Positions 10,170-21,503 of a DNA stretch of 64,000 nucleotides are shown piece by piece. Within the stretch, counting starts at the first letter, position 1. Each line of letters starts with the position of its first letter. The notes beneath the pieces are model-generated. The model did no database searches, had not been told where the DNA came from, and saw nothing but the letters and a program-made list of their open reading frames with translations. The translations under genes and the position numbers were made by a program. The stretch comes from Rheum nobile (lineage: Eukaryota > Streptophyta > Magnoliopsida > Caryophyllales > Polygonaceae), in the NCBI GenBank assembly GCA_027886185.1, contig WOAB01000056.1, forward strand, positions 3,162,001 to 3,226,000. The letters run 5' to 3'.

Positions 10170-10475
10170 TTCCTCCCTCTCCATTACACTCATTCAACTT
10201 TCGGCTCCTCTTGTCAAATTTGTTTGTAATCTTCCCAATTTCATCACAGAATCGCCTTTTGATCGTTCGAGTTTTTGCTTTCAACTCTGTTTGTTTGTTT
10301 CTGCTTCTGAACTCTGAATCCGATTTCCTCTGTTTTCTTCCTCCCTTCTTCCCCTCCACAAAACAAGACAAAAATTACACAGCGAACAATTTCTGCGACT
10401 TTTCATGGTTTGGAGCCCTCCGTTTTTCTCAACTCCGAACTCAATTTCGGCGATTGAACTCATCCATTTTGAGAG
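10170..10475 (+). other. Probable 5' UTR exon of the bHLH gene
   Basis: A CT-rich leader-type sequence ends in GAGAG|GTAAGC, a strong donor (intron from 10476). The likely acceptor is TTTTGTAG at 12965, 22 bp before the coding ATG. This would give a leader intron of about 2.5 kb. Transcript data would be needed to confirm it. Confidence 0.5.
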
Positions 10476-10709
10476 GTAAGCTTTACGGTTTTATTTCCCA
10501 GCTCGATTGAACTCTCAGCTTACTCTGTTTTAACAGCTGATACTCTTCATAGATTGGGATTCAGAAGCTTTGACTAACATGCAATCTCTGAGTTTTTAGG
10601 GTTTTCCTTTGATGGCGGTGATCAATTTTGACTTTTACTATTTATTTCTGGGTAGTTATGTTCACACTTGTATATATGCTTAGCTTTCCTAATTAAAGAA
10701 GTTTGGTTA

Positions 10710-11925
10710 AGATCTTGGATAAATGTTACTTAATCACCCCTTATTATTCGCCGATTTTACACTTGACTACCCTTTTCAAACAAATTTTCAAGAAACCACC
10801 GATTAGCAAATGTTTGTTAGCTATCAACATCTATATTCAACAACCCTTCAGTACTGTTAATGTCCTTTTATACCAACTTCACTGTTAAATGTCAATTAAT
10901 GTTTAATCCCCGTTAGATTATCATAAAGGGGCACTAATTGCACTATCCCTAATGGGTTATGGGGATCAATTGCTAATGGGCATGTGATAAAGAGTGATTT
11001 TGTATAGTTCTTTATTTGTTTTTTTGTAATGAAAGAGGGGTAATTGCAAAGATGAGTGTAATTTATACTAGTAAATCTTTGGCGTGTTTAGTGGATATTT
11101 CAATTAATTGTAAAGAATACATTATGATTGTGTTCCATGCATTCGACCAATTGGACCCACCAGCTAACTTTTTTATGATGCTTTATTTGAGCTAATTCTC
11201 ATATGGTTGATTGCATTATATAATTGAAAACTAGCCAACTAGCACCCATTTGTTGGACTTAGACCCGTTCATTGCATAGAAAGCAAGATTTCAGATGTGA
11301 GTTGATAAACCTCTCCGATTTGCTTCATTTTCAACCTTTATACTTGATTATGAAGTTTCAACTACTCCCCATGTCCCATTATTATCTCATTTATAGTTAA
11401 ATATATTCTGACACCGTCTTTTGATTCTTGTAGTTTGTATTCACAATTTTCTTTGTTATCTAATAGTTTTGGGAAAGTTTATGTGTGATGCTACTGCACT
11501 TTGGACTGGTGGACATGCTACGTATGTAATTTACCTACTGCATTGAGTTTTCCAGTTTCTGTACTCTTAGTGTTTTATTTTATGGTAAATTATGCAAAAC
11601 CACCTCTTTTATTTTCAAGTCGAATTTGCACTTACCCATCCCAACAAGTTATACAAGCCCACCTGTTACCAGTTACCGCATGTCCATTTAGCAATCAACC
11701 ATCACGAGTATATACCACTAAAATTCCGTCAACGGCACAGAAGCAATGCAGGGAAAAGTTGTCATTTTACTTATATTCTAACTCACTTTTAGTAGTAAAT
11801 GGGGCATCAGTTGCTAACATACACATAATAAAGTGTGGCTTTATGTAATTTTGTCTATAAAGGGTGGTTAACTGCAAAAATCTCACCAATAACGGTGCAT
11901 AAGTGTACTTTACCCTTTGGTTAAC
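10710..11925. repeat. Two diverged copies of an AT-rich repeat in the leader intron
   Basis: Segments at about 10716-11060 and 11583-11925 share a series of similar blocks in the same order (for example AGCAA..CAAC, TTGCTAA, TGATAAAGAGTG/TAATAAAGTGTG, TTAACTGCAAAAAT/GTAATTGCAAAGAT). They look like two old copies of one non-coding repeat family. Boundaries and class are not resolved. Confidence 0.4.
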
Positions 11926-12630
11926 TTGTAATTTGTCACATGACATTACATAGACATTTACCAAGTTCTGTCAGTAGAATATAAAACCTTGATGCGAATG
12001 CAGAGAATGTTGCAATCCTTTTCCATTTTCAGACTACTCAGTCTATGTCTGCTTTGCTTTTCATATCCATACATTATGTATTTGATATACATGTTTTTAA
12101 ATTGCTATATACCTCCTAGTTGGCATAGGATTGTGTAGTATACTAGTATATGATTATTGTAGTCATACGATAACACGCTTGTCTACAATATATTAATCGT
12201 TGGTGTCTGCATCCTTATCAGGAAATTTCCTTAGTCAAATCATCCATATTTAATATTAACTTGCAGCTTCTAATTTATTGAGAGTTGCCACACGGATAGT
12301 TCCTGGGCTTGTACTTGTGTGGATGTTTCCTCCCATGTTTTGCGGGATGATGTTGCTTGAGGTCTACATTTTGAATAAGATAGATTTGCTTGTCGTAGCA
12401 ATGAACCTATAAATCAACCATTATTTTATATTGGGAATATTCATGATTTTGTCTCAATCCTCCCATCTATATAGGGGAAGACAATTCTAATGGATGTGTG
12501 ATTCTATACACTATTTCTTTCTTGCTTGGAGGAGCTAATCTCATTTACATAATAGCGTGTCAAACTTGTGTGAATTAGGTACATAAAATTTAGTTGGTAT
12601 TTCTCCTCCAAATACATAAATGAAGATATT

Positions 12631-12717
12631 ATTTTGTGCAACTCCATAGACATAATAACTTGGTAAATAATATATTTTGTGCAACTCCATAGACATAATA
12701 ACTTGGTAAATAATATT
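12631..12717 (+). repeat. 43-bp tandem duplication
   Basis: ATTTTGTGCAACTCCATAGA and the following bases to the TTGGTAAATAATAT tract occur twice in direct succession with period 43. The duplication lies inside the probable leader intron. Confidence 0.9.
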
Positions 12718-12987
12718 TTAGTTGGTCAAGACTTTGCATTATTGTATAGTCTATGCTTTGTGTTTGGGAGTGGGTTCCTTATACATTGTTCCCTGTGCCA
12801 CTTTGTTTCATGGCTCACATGCATCAGGATACAGATTGATGACAGCAGCACTACTTTAGTTCAATTCCTTCCATTGTTATTCTAATTGTCCTAATTTAGT
12901 CTTCATTTGCTAAATTAATCATGCCACTATCTTTCGCTTATGGATAAGTATGGCTGATTTTGTAGTGTAAGGAGTCTATAAGGAAGT

Positions 12988-15299
12988 ATGACTGAACTTA
13001 AAAGGAGGCAGAGGTCTCCTGATCATCGAAATCTTTTTTCTGTTGCAGCCAAACGACAAAAGGCTGAGATGGGTACATCAATGACGAGCAAGGTTGCATC
13101 GTCTCCCTTTCTTTTCTTGTATTTTTCATGCTAGAGATCTTAAACATTGTCTTTAGAATGATGGACGCTTTGCTTCTTTTGACAATTAGATGTTCTTTGT
13201 CTTTTTCAATTTCATCTGCTGCTTGTATGAAGTTGCCCTTAATTCGATTATATGTGGTTGTGCTTAGTGTTTTGTGCTGAACAAACTATGATATCGTGAA
13301 TTAAGGCTTCAAAGAATTCAATTTTAATGTAGGAACTCTATAATAGAAACTTGAAGCTGAAAAGGAACTGAAATTATCAGTCATGAATCTACAAGGTGAA
13401 GGATTTCGACATGGTTTTCAAATGTCCTGCATAAATCCTCCTAATATAAGCCCAGTCCTTTCTCTGTAAACTTAACAGTAATTATTCTTTAATAAGGTGC
13501 TCGTCGAGCAAGGAAGGTACCTTTTATGATATACAAACCTCTAATTTACATGACCATGAAACGATACTTTATTCGCCCTTCACTATGGTAGTCAGTAGTG
13601 ACATACACATCCTGAATACTGTATTTGTATCTCCCACACGTGCTTCGTTCTGCAGTATCACAATTCACTCCATCTCTTGATTTATTATATCATCCACCAA
13701 CACCACGTCATTAGCTGGTGCTTTTAAAATTACCTCCTTTGTCGCGCTTTCCTCGGGATGTATGTTAAACTATATGAACTGAACATTTTCTTGCGATGAA
13801 GGTATTCCTAGTATGTAGCTGTGAAGTGGTAAACAACCTAATATGACTATCTTTTTGGAGCATTTGCTGGTGCTCTTTTATAACTGTTGAATCTCAATTT
13901 TCAAAGGAGTTACGAATTGCTCATTTCCTTTGTTGAATCTGATCTCATACCATTATTGAACTCTTTAAATTCTGTATCTTTATATACATCTTCTCTGGTA
14001 ACCTTAAATTCACCATTTTTTAGTTCCTTCCCTTTGGGTAGGAATGTAGGAGCATCTGTATCATCTCAATGTATCATTTCCGCTCACGTTTTCTGGTCTA
14101 ACAATGTACTTTTCTTGACTAACAGGAAGCTAAAGAAAAAGTCGGTGAAAGAATATTGGCGCTACAGCAGCTTGTTTCACCATATGGCAAGGTACCTCGA
14201 TTTCTCGAAAAGTTTGTGCTTCTAAAAATGTTAGAAGTTGGTGTTTGAGTATTTTATCTACATGTACATACGTTAATCAATTTTAAATTGTTTAATACGA
14301 GTATTTCTGTATTTGCTTCGTATATATGACCTTATATATCCATTGTTTAGCATGAGTATTGGCTTACATATTTTTCTTTTTGATGTTTATAACACATCTC
14401 TTGAAATCTCTATGCAGACTGATACAGCTTCTGTTCTGTCGGAAGCCATCGAATATGTTAGGTTTCTTCACGAACAAGTCAAGGTTCGTATCTACTTCGA
14501 TCTGCCTCGTACTTAAACCTACTATACTTGGCATTGTAATCACTTGACTGGCTTCAAAGTGGATCCCTTGTTGTTCTATGTGAAATTGCGGGGCATCTGA
14601 CGAAACTAAATTAATACGGTCCCGCCCTAACGTCATTCTCTGCAAAATCTTGAGAAATTGCAATCATCTCATAAATTTGTTGAGGTCATAGCTCATACAA
14701 TACACACTTTGTTTTATCTAAAGTTGACCCATGATTTCATTGGTTATTGCTTGCAGGTTTTAAGTGCTCCATATCTCCTTTGTGGCCCGGTTACTAAAAC
14801 GGATAACGTGAGTATTTATCTAGACTCGAACGACTTAGCTAGCTAACCTTCATGTTACCTATACTTGTGAGGAAATTATATTAGTTCATAAATATTACCT
14901 AAGTCAACTCTTACAATGTCACTAATTGTTGAAACATGAAACTACAACTCTCAAAACATGCAAGGGATTTGTCAAAACGTGACCTGCGAAAATCCGATAC
15001 ATAACCCAGAGTTAGAACTATCAATTTAAACTAAGCCATCTCATTAAATGGCTTAGTAAGATTCACATTTATAGAAATCTGATTATTACTGTTAGCTTTC
15101 TCTATCATTCACTTGTTATAGGCACTCAATATGTACATTAATGCATATGCTTCATTACATGGAAAATTAGGTAGCAGAGCAACATAGCTTAAGGAACAGA
15201 GGCTTATGCCTCGTACCGATTTCGAGCACTGTTGGGTTAGCTCGGAGCAACGGTGCGGATATCTGGGCACCGGTTCAGTCCAGCTCTCCTCGGTTCTAG
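12988..15299 (+). CDS. Atypical bHLH transcription factor (bHLH153-like), five coding exons
   Basis: The exons are 12988-13092, 14126-14191, 14418-14483, 14757-14807 and 15171-15299. All join in phase 0 with GT-AG introns, giving 138 residues. Residues 1-35 are a Lys/Arg-rich N-terminus with a possible nuclear signal (AAKRQKAE). The helix-loop-helix spans about 36-90: helix 1 VGERILALQQLV, loop SPYGKTDTA, helix 2 SVLSEAIEYVRFLHEQV, continuing into VLSAPYL. The C-terminus has the family signature RNRGLCLVPIS and ends NGADIWAPV. The basic DNA-contact region before helix 1 is poorly basic (EAKEK) and lacks the Glu/Arg E-box contacts, so it probably acts by dimerising with other bHLH proteins. 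The loop and C-terminal signature place it with plant bHLH153-type proteins. The ATG is the first in-frame one before the conserved exon. A further small exon between 13093 and 14125 is not excluded. A Copia remnant sits just upstream of the promoter. Confidence 0.82.
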
Positions 15300-17340
15300 T
15301 TCCCGGTTTTCGAGTAAGCAACCGTATCCTATCTGTCATTTCTGAGCAAGCTCGTAGGCGAAACGGGGTTAGAACTTTTGATGCATTATATGCTGTTGTA
15401 CAAAAAATGGGGTATGGCTATCTTACTAGCTGAATAGGATCAATCTCAATCCAAATCCCAAACCTAATCAAATGTTGTAAATCAATGAAAGTTAACTTCA
15501 CTTTTTAGTGGCGATTTGTTGTAGTTTTATATGCTCATTGTTCAGTAGGAATGTTTAATGTTATACACTTTGTATTGTATGTGTCTTTAGTTTCTTCAAT
15601 GCAAGAGAATTGGAATGAGCATATAAAACTATAAGAGCACATTTACCATTTAAGAGCACATTCATAGGGTTTTTAGTTTCAAGAAATGAGTAAAATTTAT
15701 GCTTATTCTAACCCTAAACTTTAGCGTCTAGATATTTTAGTTTGGCCATTTACCATTTAATGGACAAATCCCAAGGAGAAGTTCCATTAATTCTATTTCT
15801 ACCTGAACTTGTTATCCGCTTATGTCCCCGTGGTCTGAAGCAGAATCCAATTTTGCCCAGGGCATAAAGTTTATAAAATCTTTAAAATAATAAACGGTTT
15901 TTCTAGTGTGTGTCCATAGGCACATGTTAACAAACCTAAATAGAAAATTTATCTTCAAAATATTTTCTAATAGAAAATTGATAAATTCTTAGCAAACAAG
16001 ATTAAACTAATGATTAAATAAATAATTGTAAAAAAAAGAGTTATTAGAGTGTGCCCACGACATACACTAGAAAAAATCAATAATAAAATACAATCACACT
16101 ACAAATTTCCTTATTGTAATTTATGTTGTACTCCCTCCGTTAATATTTAATTGTTCTTCTAGTTTCCGTTAATATCAGTTTACATATTTTTGATCAAATT
16201 TTACCAAATTTACCCTTATATATATTTACTTTAAAATTTAGATCTTTAGTTTCATCATCCTAATTTTCCATGTAAAGCCTCACACACAGCCCCAGTCCTT
16301 ACATTTTAGAGGCCCCGGGGCAAAAGTAAATTATAGGCCCTAATATCTTATTTACTTAACACATATGTTAAAAAACATAATACATCCTACTTGAAATCTC
16401 ATATAATTAATTTTAAAAACAATATAAAGTTGTATATTACACAAGAAAACATTGAATATTTACGATAAAAAAAAGTAGAGATATAACAAAAGTGCATAAA
16501 AACAAATAAAAAAGAGATCTATAACATCAATGTTTATAGCTCCACAACAACATTACATATAGTAGCAATATTGAAAAATCTAGAATGTGTGCTAATTAAG
16601 TTCAATGGTATAGGAAAAAAAATCTTGATTATGTGCTCTTCACATATACAACTTACAAAATGCAAGATTTGGAATATGAGAAAAATCTGAAATATGCACT
16701 GATTAAGTTCAATAAAATATGTGCTAATTAATTACTTATTTTGCTTTTATTTCATTTTTTGTCCTAGAGAAAAAATTGGTATTGAATTAGTGGACCTAGT
16801 TGACCTTTTTAAATGAAATTGGTATTGTTAGGTCCATTTGTTGTAAAGTCAAAAAAGAAATAAAGAATGGACACAAGGGGAATTGAACATGTGTTCATCA
16901 ATATATATTTAAAAGTTGGCTTTGTGTCCACTTAAATGCTCTCCTTTAAGCACTCATTACTGAAATTAAAACAATTGTTAACCCCATAGCATGGGCCACC
17001 GGCCGCTACCTGATATGGGTCAGTCGGATTAACATTTTGGGCCCAGCAAGATTATCACAGTTATATCAGAGGCACATATGTTGCACATCCATTTGCTTAA
17101 ACTGCTACCCCTTCTTCTCCCACGCAGGTTGCAACGCCCGACCTTTCTTCTCCATTGTCTTTACTTCCAATATCTTTTAAACTTTATGCGATTACAAGGG
17201 CAAATTACAGGGCTCATCACATGCCCTAAAGCTCCCTCCTCTTCTAGGGTTTGCGTAATCTGGCGAATCCGGAGCAAGGAGGATTTTTCTTCTCCTTTCA
17301 GATTTATAAATTTGTGAAGAAAAGTGTGTAGTTTTTCTCC
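15300..17340. other. Intergenic AT-rich sequence
   Basis: No gene was seen. An 18-bp inverted repeat (TAGTTTTATATGCTCATT) has arms near 15523-15540 and 15616-15633. A Stowaway-like end (TACTCCCTCCGTTAATATTT) starts at about 16131 without a visible partner. The rest is low-complexity sequence. Confidence 0.5.
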
Positions 17341-17578
17341 ACTGCAACGCCTCTGCAGCCCCTCCGCCACCGTCACTCTCTCTACGCGCCGCCTCTCGCC
17401 TCGAATCTAGCTCTTCCCTCCACCAAGCTCATCGCTCGCTCCTTCGTTTGTTCTTCTTTATCTTCTTCCTCCCCGTCCACCTCCGTCACCGAAGATGAAG
17501 GTTCTCCTCTTCCAAATCCTCCTCCCGCCGTTGAAATCGGTGCCGTAGCTCCGGATTCCGATGTTCGATCCCTGAGGT
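17341..17578 (+). pseudogene. Orphan exon fragment resembling a plastid-targeted protein N-terminus
   Basis: From about 17336 one frame is open to 17578 and ends at a donor-like GAG|GTATAC. It encodes a Ser/Ala/Leu/Pro-rich segment (for example PPLASNLALPSTKLIARSF, then CSSLSSSSPSTS) turning acidic (VTEDEGSPLPNPPP) before VAPDSDVRSL. Ser-rich, acid-poor then acidic composition is typical of a chloroplast transit peptide and cleavage region. No ATG is in frame (a TAG lies just upstream), and only a short intron-like stretch and perhaps the start of a second exon (17789) follow before unrelated sequence at about 17900. It is most simply a duplicated or captured first exon. I do not recognise the parent gene. 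Confidence 0.5.
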
Positions 17579-18204
17579 ATACTTAACCTATTCTCCTCAC
17601 TCTCTAGCGGCTTAGATTCGTTCTTTCGAAAATTCGGCCGTTCAATTATCTGATTCTGGTCAAAATTAAAGGCGCTCCATCTGAAAACGCCCGGATTTTG
17701 CCTATGGAAAGCTAGGGTTCTTGAATTTTAGGGGCTAACTTAGACGATTGTAAAATCTGAATGACCGAACGTTTTTTGCATCTCCAGGAATTGAAGTTCT
17801 GTTATATTTGATTGAGAGATGGATCTACTAAAACAGTTAAATATGATAATGCTATAGTATACAGTATTGCTCTGCATCTATTTTACGGATTGATGAGAAA
17901 TTGATCTGTATTGTGCAGTGGCTGCAAGGCTTGTAGGGGAGAGGAGGTTGAAAGTGGATTTGATTGTGTGACACAATCAAATCGAAAGTTTTAAATGAGA
18001 GTATTTTGGACCAATTTTTTTTAATATGTGAACAAAATGCTAAAAGGACAACCAAATATTAACGGATAGAGTATAATATTATGCATTAGAAACTTGTTAT
18101 CTGTATCGAACAAAGCCAAATCCACAAACATAATTCTTGTCACCGACTTTTAAGAAATTCAAATCACAAGTTGGGGCAGTGATTAATTGTGGTGTTGGTC
18201 CATA

Positions 18205-18333
18205 CTCATAAATAAAAGTTTGAATCCTCTTGGTATGATAAAATGAAGTCGCTTGTGCGTGGGAGGGTCTACAAGTAAATGAGCCAAATGGTGTCAGGTC
18301 CTATACCTAGAGATTAAAGTTTGAATCATCTTG
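18205..18333 (+). repeat. Duplicated ~90-bp segment, left copy
   Basis: AAAGTTTGAATCCTCTTGG and the following AAATGAAGTCGCTTGTG..GGGAGG block (from about 18218) recur as AAAGTTTGAATCATCTTG at 18316-18333. The second copy is then interrupted by the TRIM array and continues at 19785 with TCTTGGTTGTATAAAACGAA. The TRIM therefore landed in the second copy of an existing duplication. Confidence 0.75.
18329..18333 (+). other. Target-site duplication TCTTG (left) of the TRIM array
   Basis: It is identical to 19785-19789, immediately outside the outermost LTRs. It shows that the complete array entered, or was later expanded from, one insertion. Confidence 0.85.
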
Positions 18334-19784
18334 TGATAAAGTCCGGTGGGCCGATAGACAAGGGACATATTAATCGTGCGCACATACGCGTGTAAGTCCA
18401 ACATACAAGCCCAATAGGATTTCATCCTAAAATAAATTAACAATAGAATGAGTAATCCACTAAGCTTATATACTAGACTATTTAGTCTCAATTTTCCGAT
18501 GTGGGATGAGTTATTCTCCACACACCTCCTCAACTGCAACTGGCCTGACCCAGTTGACACTTGGACAAGATAGGTAGTAGGTAAGATAGATAGCAGATGA
18601 GCAAATGCTCATAACTAATAGATAGATAAGGAGGTAGATAACAGATGGACAAATGCCCATAGGTAAACCAGGAAAGAGGCTCAGGATCAGACCAACTCTA
18701 ATACCATAATAAAATTTAGACAATGAGCCATACGGCTATCCAAGGGAATGGGCGTATGTATGGCGCAACTGCGCATATGGGCCTAACACATAAATCCATT
18801 GAGGTTCCATCCTAAAACCAATTGGCTATAGGAAAAATAAATATTCAAATCGAACCAGTTTCCTGGTTTACCTATGGGCAATAGGATGAGTAATTCACTA
18901 AGCTTATATACTAGACTATTTAGTCTCAATTTTCCGATGTGGGATGAGTTATTCTCCACACGCCTCCTCAAGTGCAACTGGCCTGACTCAGTTGGCACTT
19001 GGACAAGATAGGTAGTAGGTAAGATAGATAGCAGATGAGAAAAGGCCCATAAGTAATAGATAGATAAGGAGGTAGATAACAGATAGTCAAATGCCCATAG
19101 GTAAACCAGGAAAGAGGCTCGGGACCAGACCAGCTCTGATACCATGATAAAATTTAGACAATGAGCCATAGGGCTATCCAAGGGAATGGGCGTATGTATG
19201 GCGCAACTGCGCATATGGGCTTAGCACATAAGTCCAGTGAGGTTTCATCCTAAATCCAATTGGCTATAGGAAAAATAAATATTCAAATCGAACCAGTTTC
19301 CTGGTTTACCTATGGGCAATAGGATGAGTAATTCACTAAGCTTATATACTAGACTATTTAGTCTCAATTTTCCGATGTGTGATGGGTTATTCTCCACACG
19401 CCTCCTCAAGTACAACTGGCCTGACCCAGTTGGCACTTGGACAAGATAGGCAGTAGGTAAGATAGATAGCAGATGAGCAAAGGCCCATAAGTAATAGATA
19501 GATAAGGAGGTAGATAACAGATGGACAAATGCCCATAGGTAAACCAGGAAAGAGGCTCAGGACCAGACCATCTCTGATACCATGATAAAATTTAGACAAT
19601 GAGCCATAGGACTATCCAAGGGAATGGGCGTATGTATGGCGCAACTGCGCATATGGGCTTAGCACATAAGTCCAGTGAGATTCTATCCTAAAATCAATTG
19701 GCTATAGAAAAAGTAATTCACTAAGCTTATATACTAAGAAATTTTAGTCTTAATTTTCCGATATAAGATGAGTTATTCTCCACA
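18334..19784 (-). mobile_element. Tandem TRIM retrotransposon: four LTRs, three internal domains
   Basis: A 438-439-bp unit repeats. Each unit is a ~254-bp LTR (plus strand TGATAAAATTTAGAC to TTATTCTCCACA) and a ~184-bp internal domain. The LTRs are 18334-18522 (shortened), 18707-18960, 19145-19398 and 19583-19784 (shortened). On the minus strand each internal domain starts with a tRNA-Met primer site (TGGTATCAGAGC, best at 19133-19144) and ends with a purine-rich tract (GAGGAGGCG) before the next LTR start TGTGGAGAAT. The LTR carries CCCACATCGGAAAATTGAGA followed by a TATATAAG box. No coding capacity is present, so it is non-autonomous. The direct repeat TCTTG flanks the whole array (18329-18333 and 19785-19789). 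Confidence 0.9.
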
Positions 19785-19789
19785 TCTTG

Positions 19790-20723
19790 GTTGTATAAAA
19801 CGAAGTCGTTTGTGAATGGGAGGATCTATCTCTTAAATAAACCACATGTTTCGGATATAGAGTGGCTCTGGCCGATCAACGTCATATCAAATCAGACAAC
19901 TGAACCAAAAAAATAAATATTCAAATCGAACCAGTTTACAGAAATATTGTTTTGTCATACCAACGTCATATTAGGGTCCAAAAATTTAACGGCCCAAGAT
20001 AGGGTCAACAATTATAAGCTTTGAAGAAACAAAAAAAGGTCTTATTGAATAATCATACCCAGTAGGAGCAGTGTACCAAATTACCAACAATAGAACCACC
20101 AATTAGCCTAACCACTTCAAACACCACTCCTTTAATATATGTAAATAATGTAGAAGTTTGGTGTACTTGTTAAAAATGTATCACAATTAAAAATAGATAT
20201 AAATAGGTAGCTTGCTTATAAGCCACTCCAAAATCTAAATAGAGAGTGACCCCTACTTAATTACCAAGAGTAGTTGTTGGCTTATCTTATCAATAAAATC
20301 ATCATCTCTAACTTCACATATATTGTTAGGTTGCTTCTCTCTAAATATATGTTTTTTGTCGCTCGATACTATATATTATGTGTGTAAAAATATTTGACGT
20401 TTATCCGAAACTTTTAGATCTTGTTGTGGTATTCACTTTTAGAAGTAGGTATTTAAACGCAACATCAAAATAATATGGGTAGTTTAAAAATTCATAGTAG
20501 TATATACATATAATATTTTGATTTTTAGTTGACAATTTACCTTTTTTAAACTTGAAAACGTCTAACATCTGGATTTGACGTGTCTAATGTATAATACTTA
20601 TGTTGTTAACATAATTAGTTGTTGACAAGTGCTGCCTTGATGATTGATGACACTTGATCTTAAAGGGGAGTGAAATATAATCATATGTAGCGACAAGCCT
20701 ACAATGCAGTTTATATACTCGAA
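19790..20723. other. Intergenic sequence, possible old LTR
   Basis: No gene was seen. TATAAATAGGTAGC near 20208 followed by AATAAAATCATC near 20292 looks like the TATA and polyadenylation signals of a solo LTR, but no paired terminus was found. Confidence 0.35.
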
Positions 20724-21059
20724 GGGTTCGTTTGATATTGATATCAAGAATATGGGACATCGGATATGGATATCAGTATGGATATCAATATATGAATATG
20801 GATGATATCAAGGTATCGCATATGGGTATGAGTATGGATATGAGTGATATGTTTAATATACCAATTTTCTAGAAGATATTAAAATAACACTCTAATACCA
20901 CTCTGATATCACTTTGATATCACTCATATCGATATCTACTTATACCAAACAATAAATATCAATTTGATATCGATATCAGAATATACCAAACACATATATG
21001 GGTATGACTGATATCTCATACTCATACCTGATATCGTGATATCAATACCAAACGGGTCC
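20724..21059. mobile_element. Foldback MITE rich in GATATC
   Basis: The left end GGGTTCGTTTGATATTGATA is the imperfect reverse complement of the right end (GATATCAATACCAAACGGGT). The interior is made of GATAT/ATATC-type words on both strands, so most of its ~336 bp can fold. No coding capacity and no clear target-site duplication were found. The class is uncertain (hAT-like ends). Confidence 0.7.
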
Positions 21060-21382
21060 TAACTAGCCTATTTTTAGGTGGAAATGTTGCATTTATGTTA
21101 GCTTATATCCACATTATATTGTTAATTTTTTAGGTTCGTATATCCAGATTTAGATCAACTTTCAGTTGCAAATTACCTCCGAATATCAAGCATAATATAT
21201 TTCTTAATCTATGAACGGAATAATGATCATCATCAGTCAATTTCATCACTTATTGCTTTTCAAACATAAATAAATGAATTGAATCAAGCAATAAAGCTGG
21301 ATTAATAGGTTGGACTCTAGCTCCTGTAAGTCACGTTACATACATAAATGAAAACAATAAATTAATGAATCGAGAAGTATTT

Positions 21383-21503
21383 AGGATGTGTTTGGATTAC
21401 GCATTATCTCGTATTATAATGTCAAAAATTGACATTATAATGTCATTTTTAACATTATAATATCAGTTTTTGATATTATAATACGTAATTCAAATACACC
21501 CTT
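21383..21503. mobile_element. Short foldback MITE (~121 bp)
   Basis: The left AGGATGTGTTTGGATTACGC pairs with the right GTAATTCAAATACACCCTT. The centre repeats ACATTATAATGTCA-type words and is nearly self-complementary. Confidence 0.7.

Noticed and set aside
18294..19599. Several minus-strand frames of 60-143 codons with similar sequences
   Set aside because: They repeat with the 438-bp TRIM unit and cross LTR and internal domain boundaries. TRIM elements are non-coding.
18442..19790. Periodic repeats as a CRISPR-like or satellite array
   Set aside because: The ~438-bp period with LTR, primer-site and purine-tract structure and an outer TCTTG duplication identifies a tandem retrotransposon.
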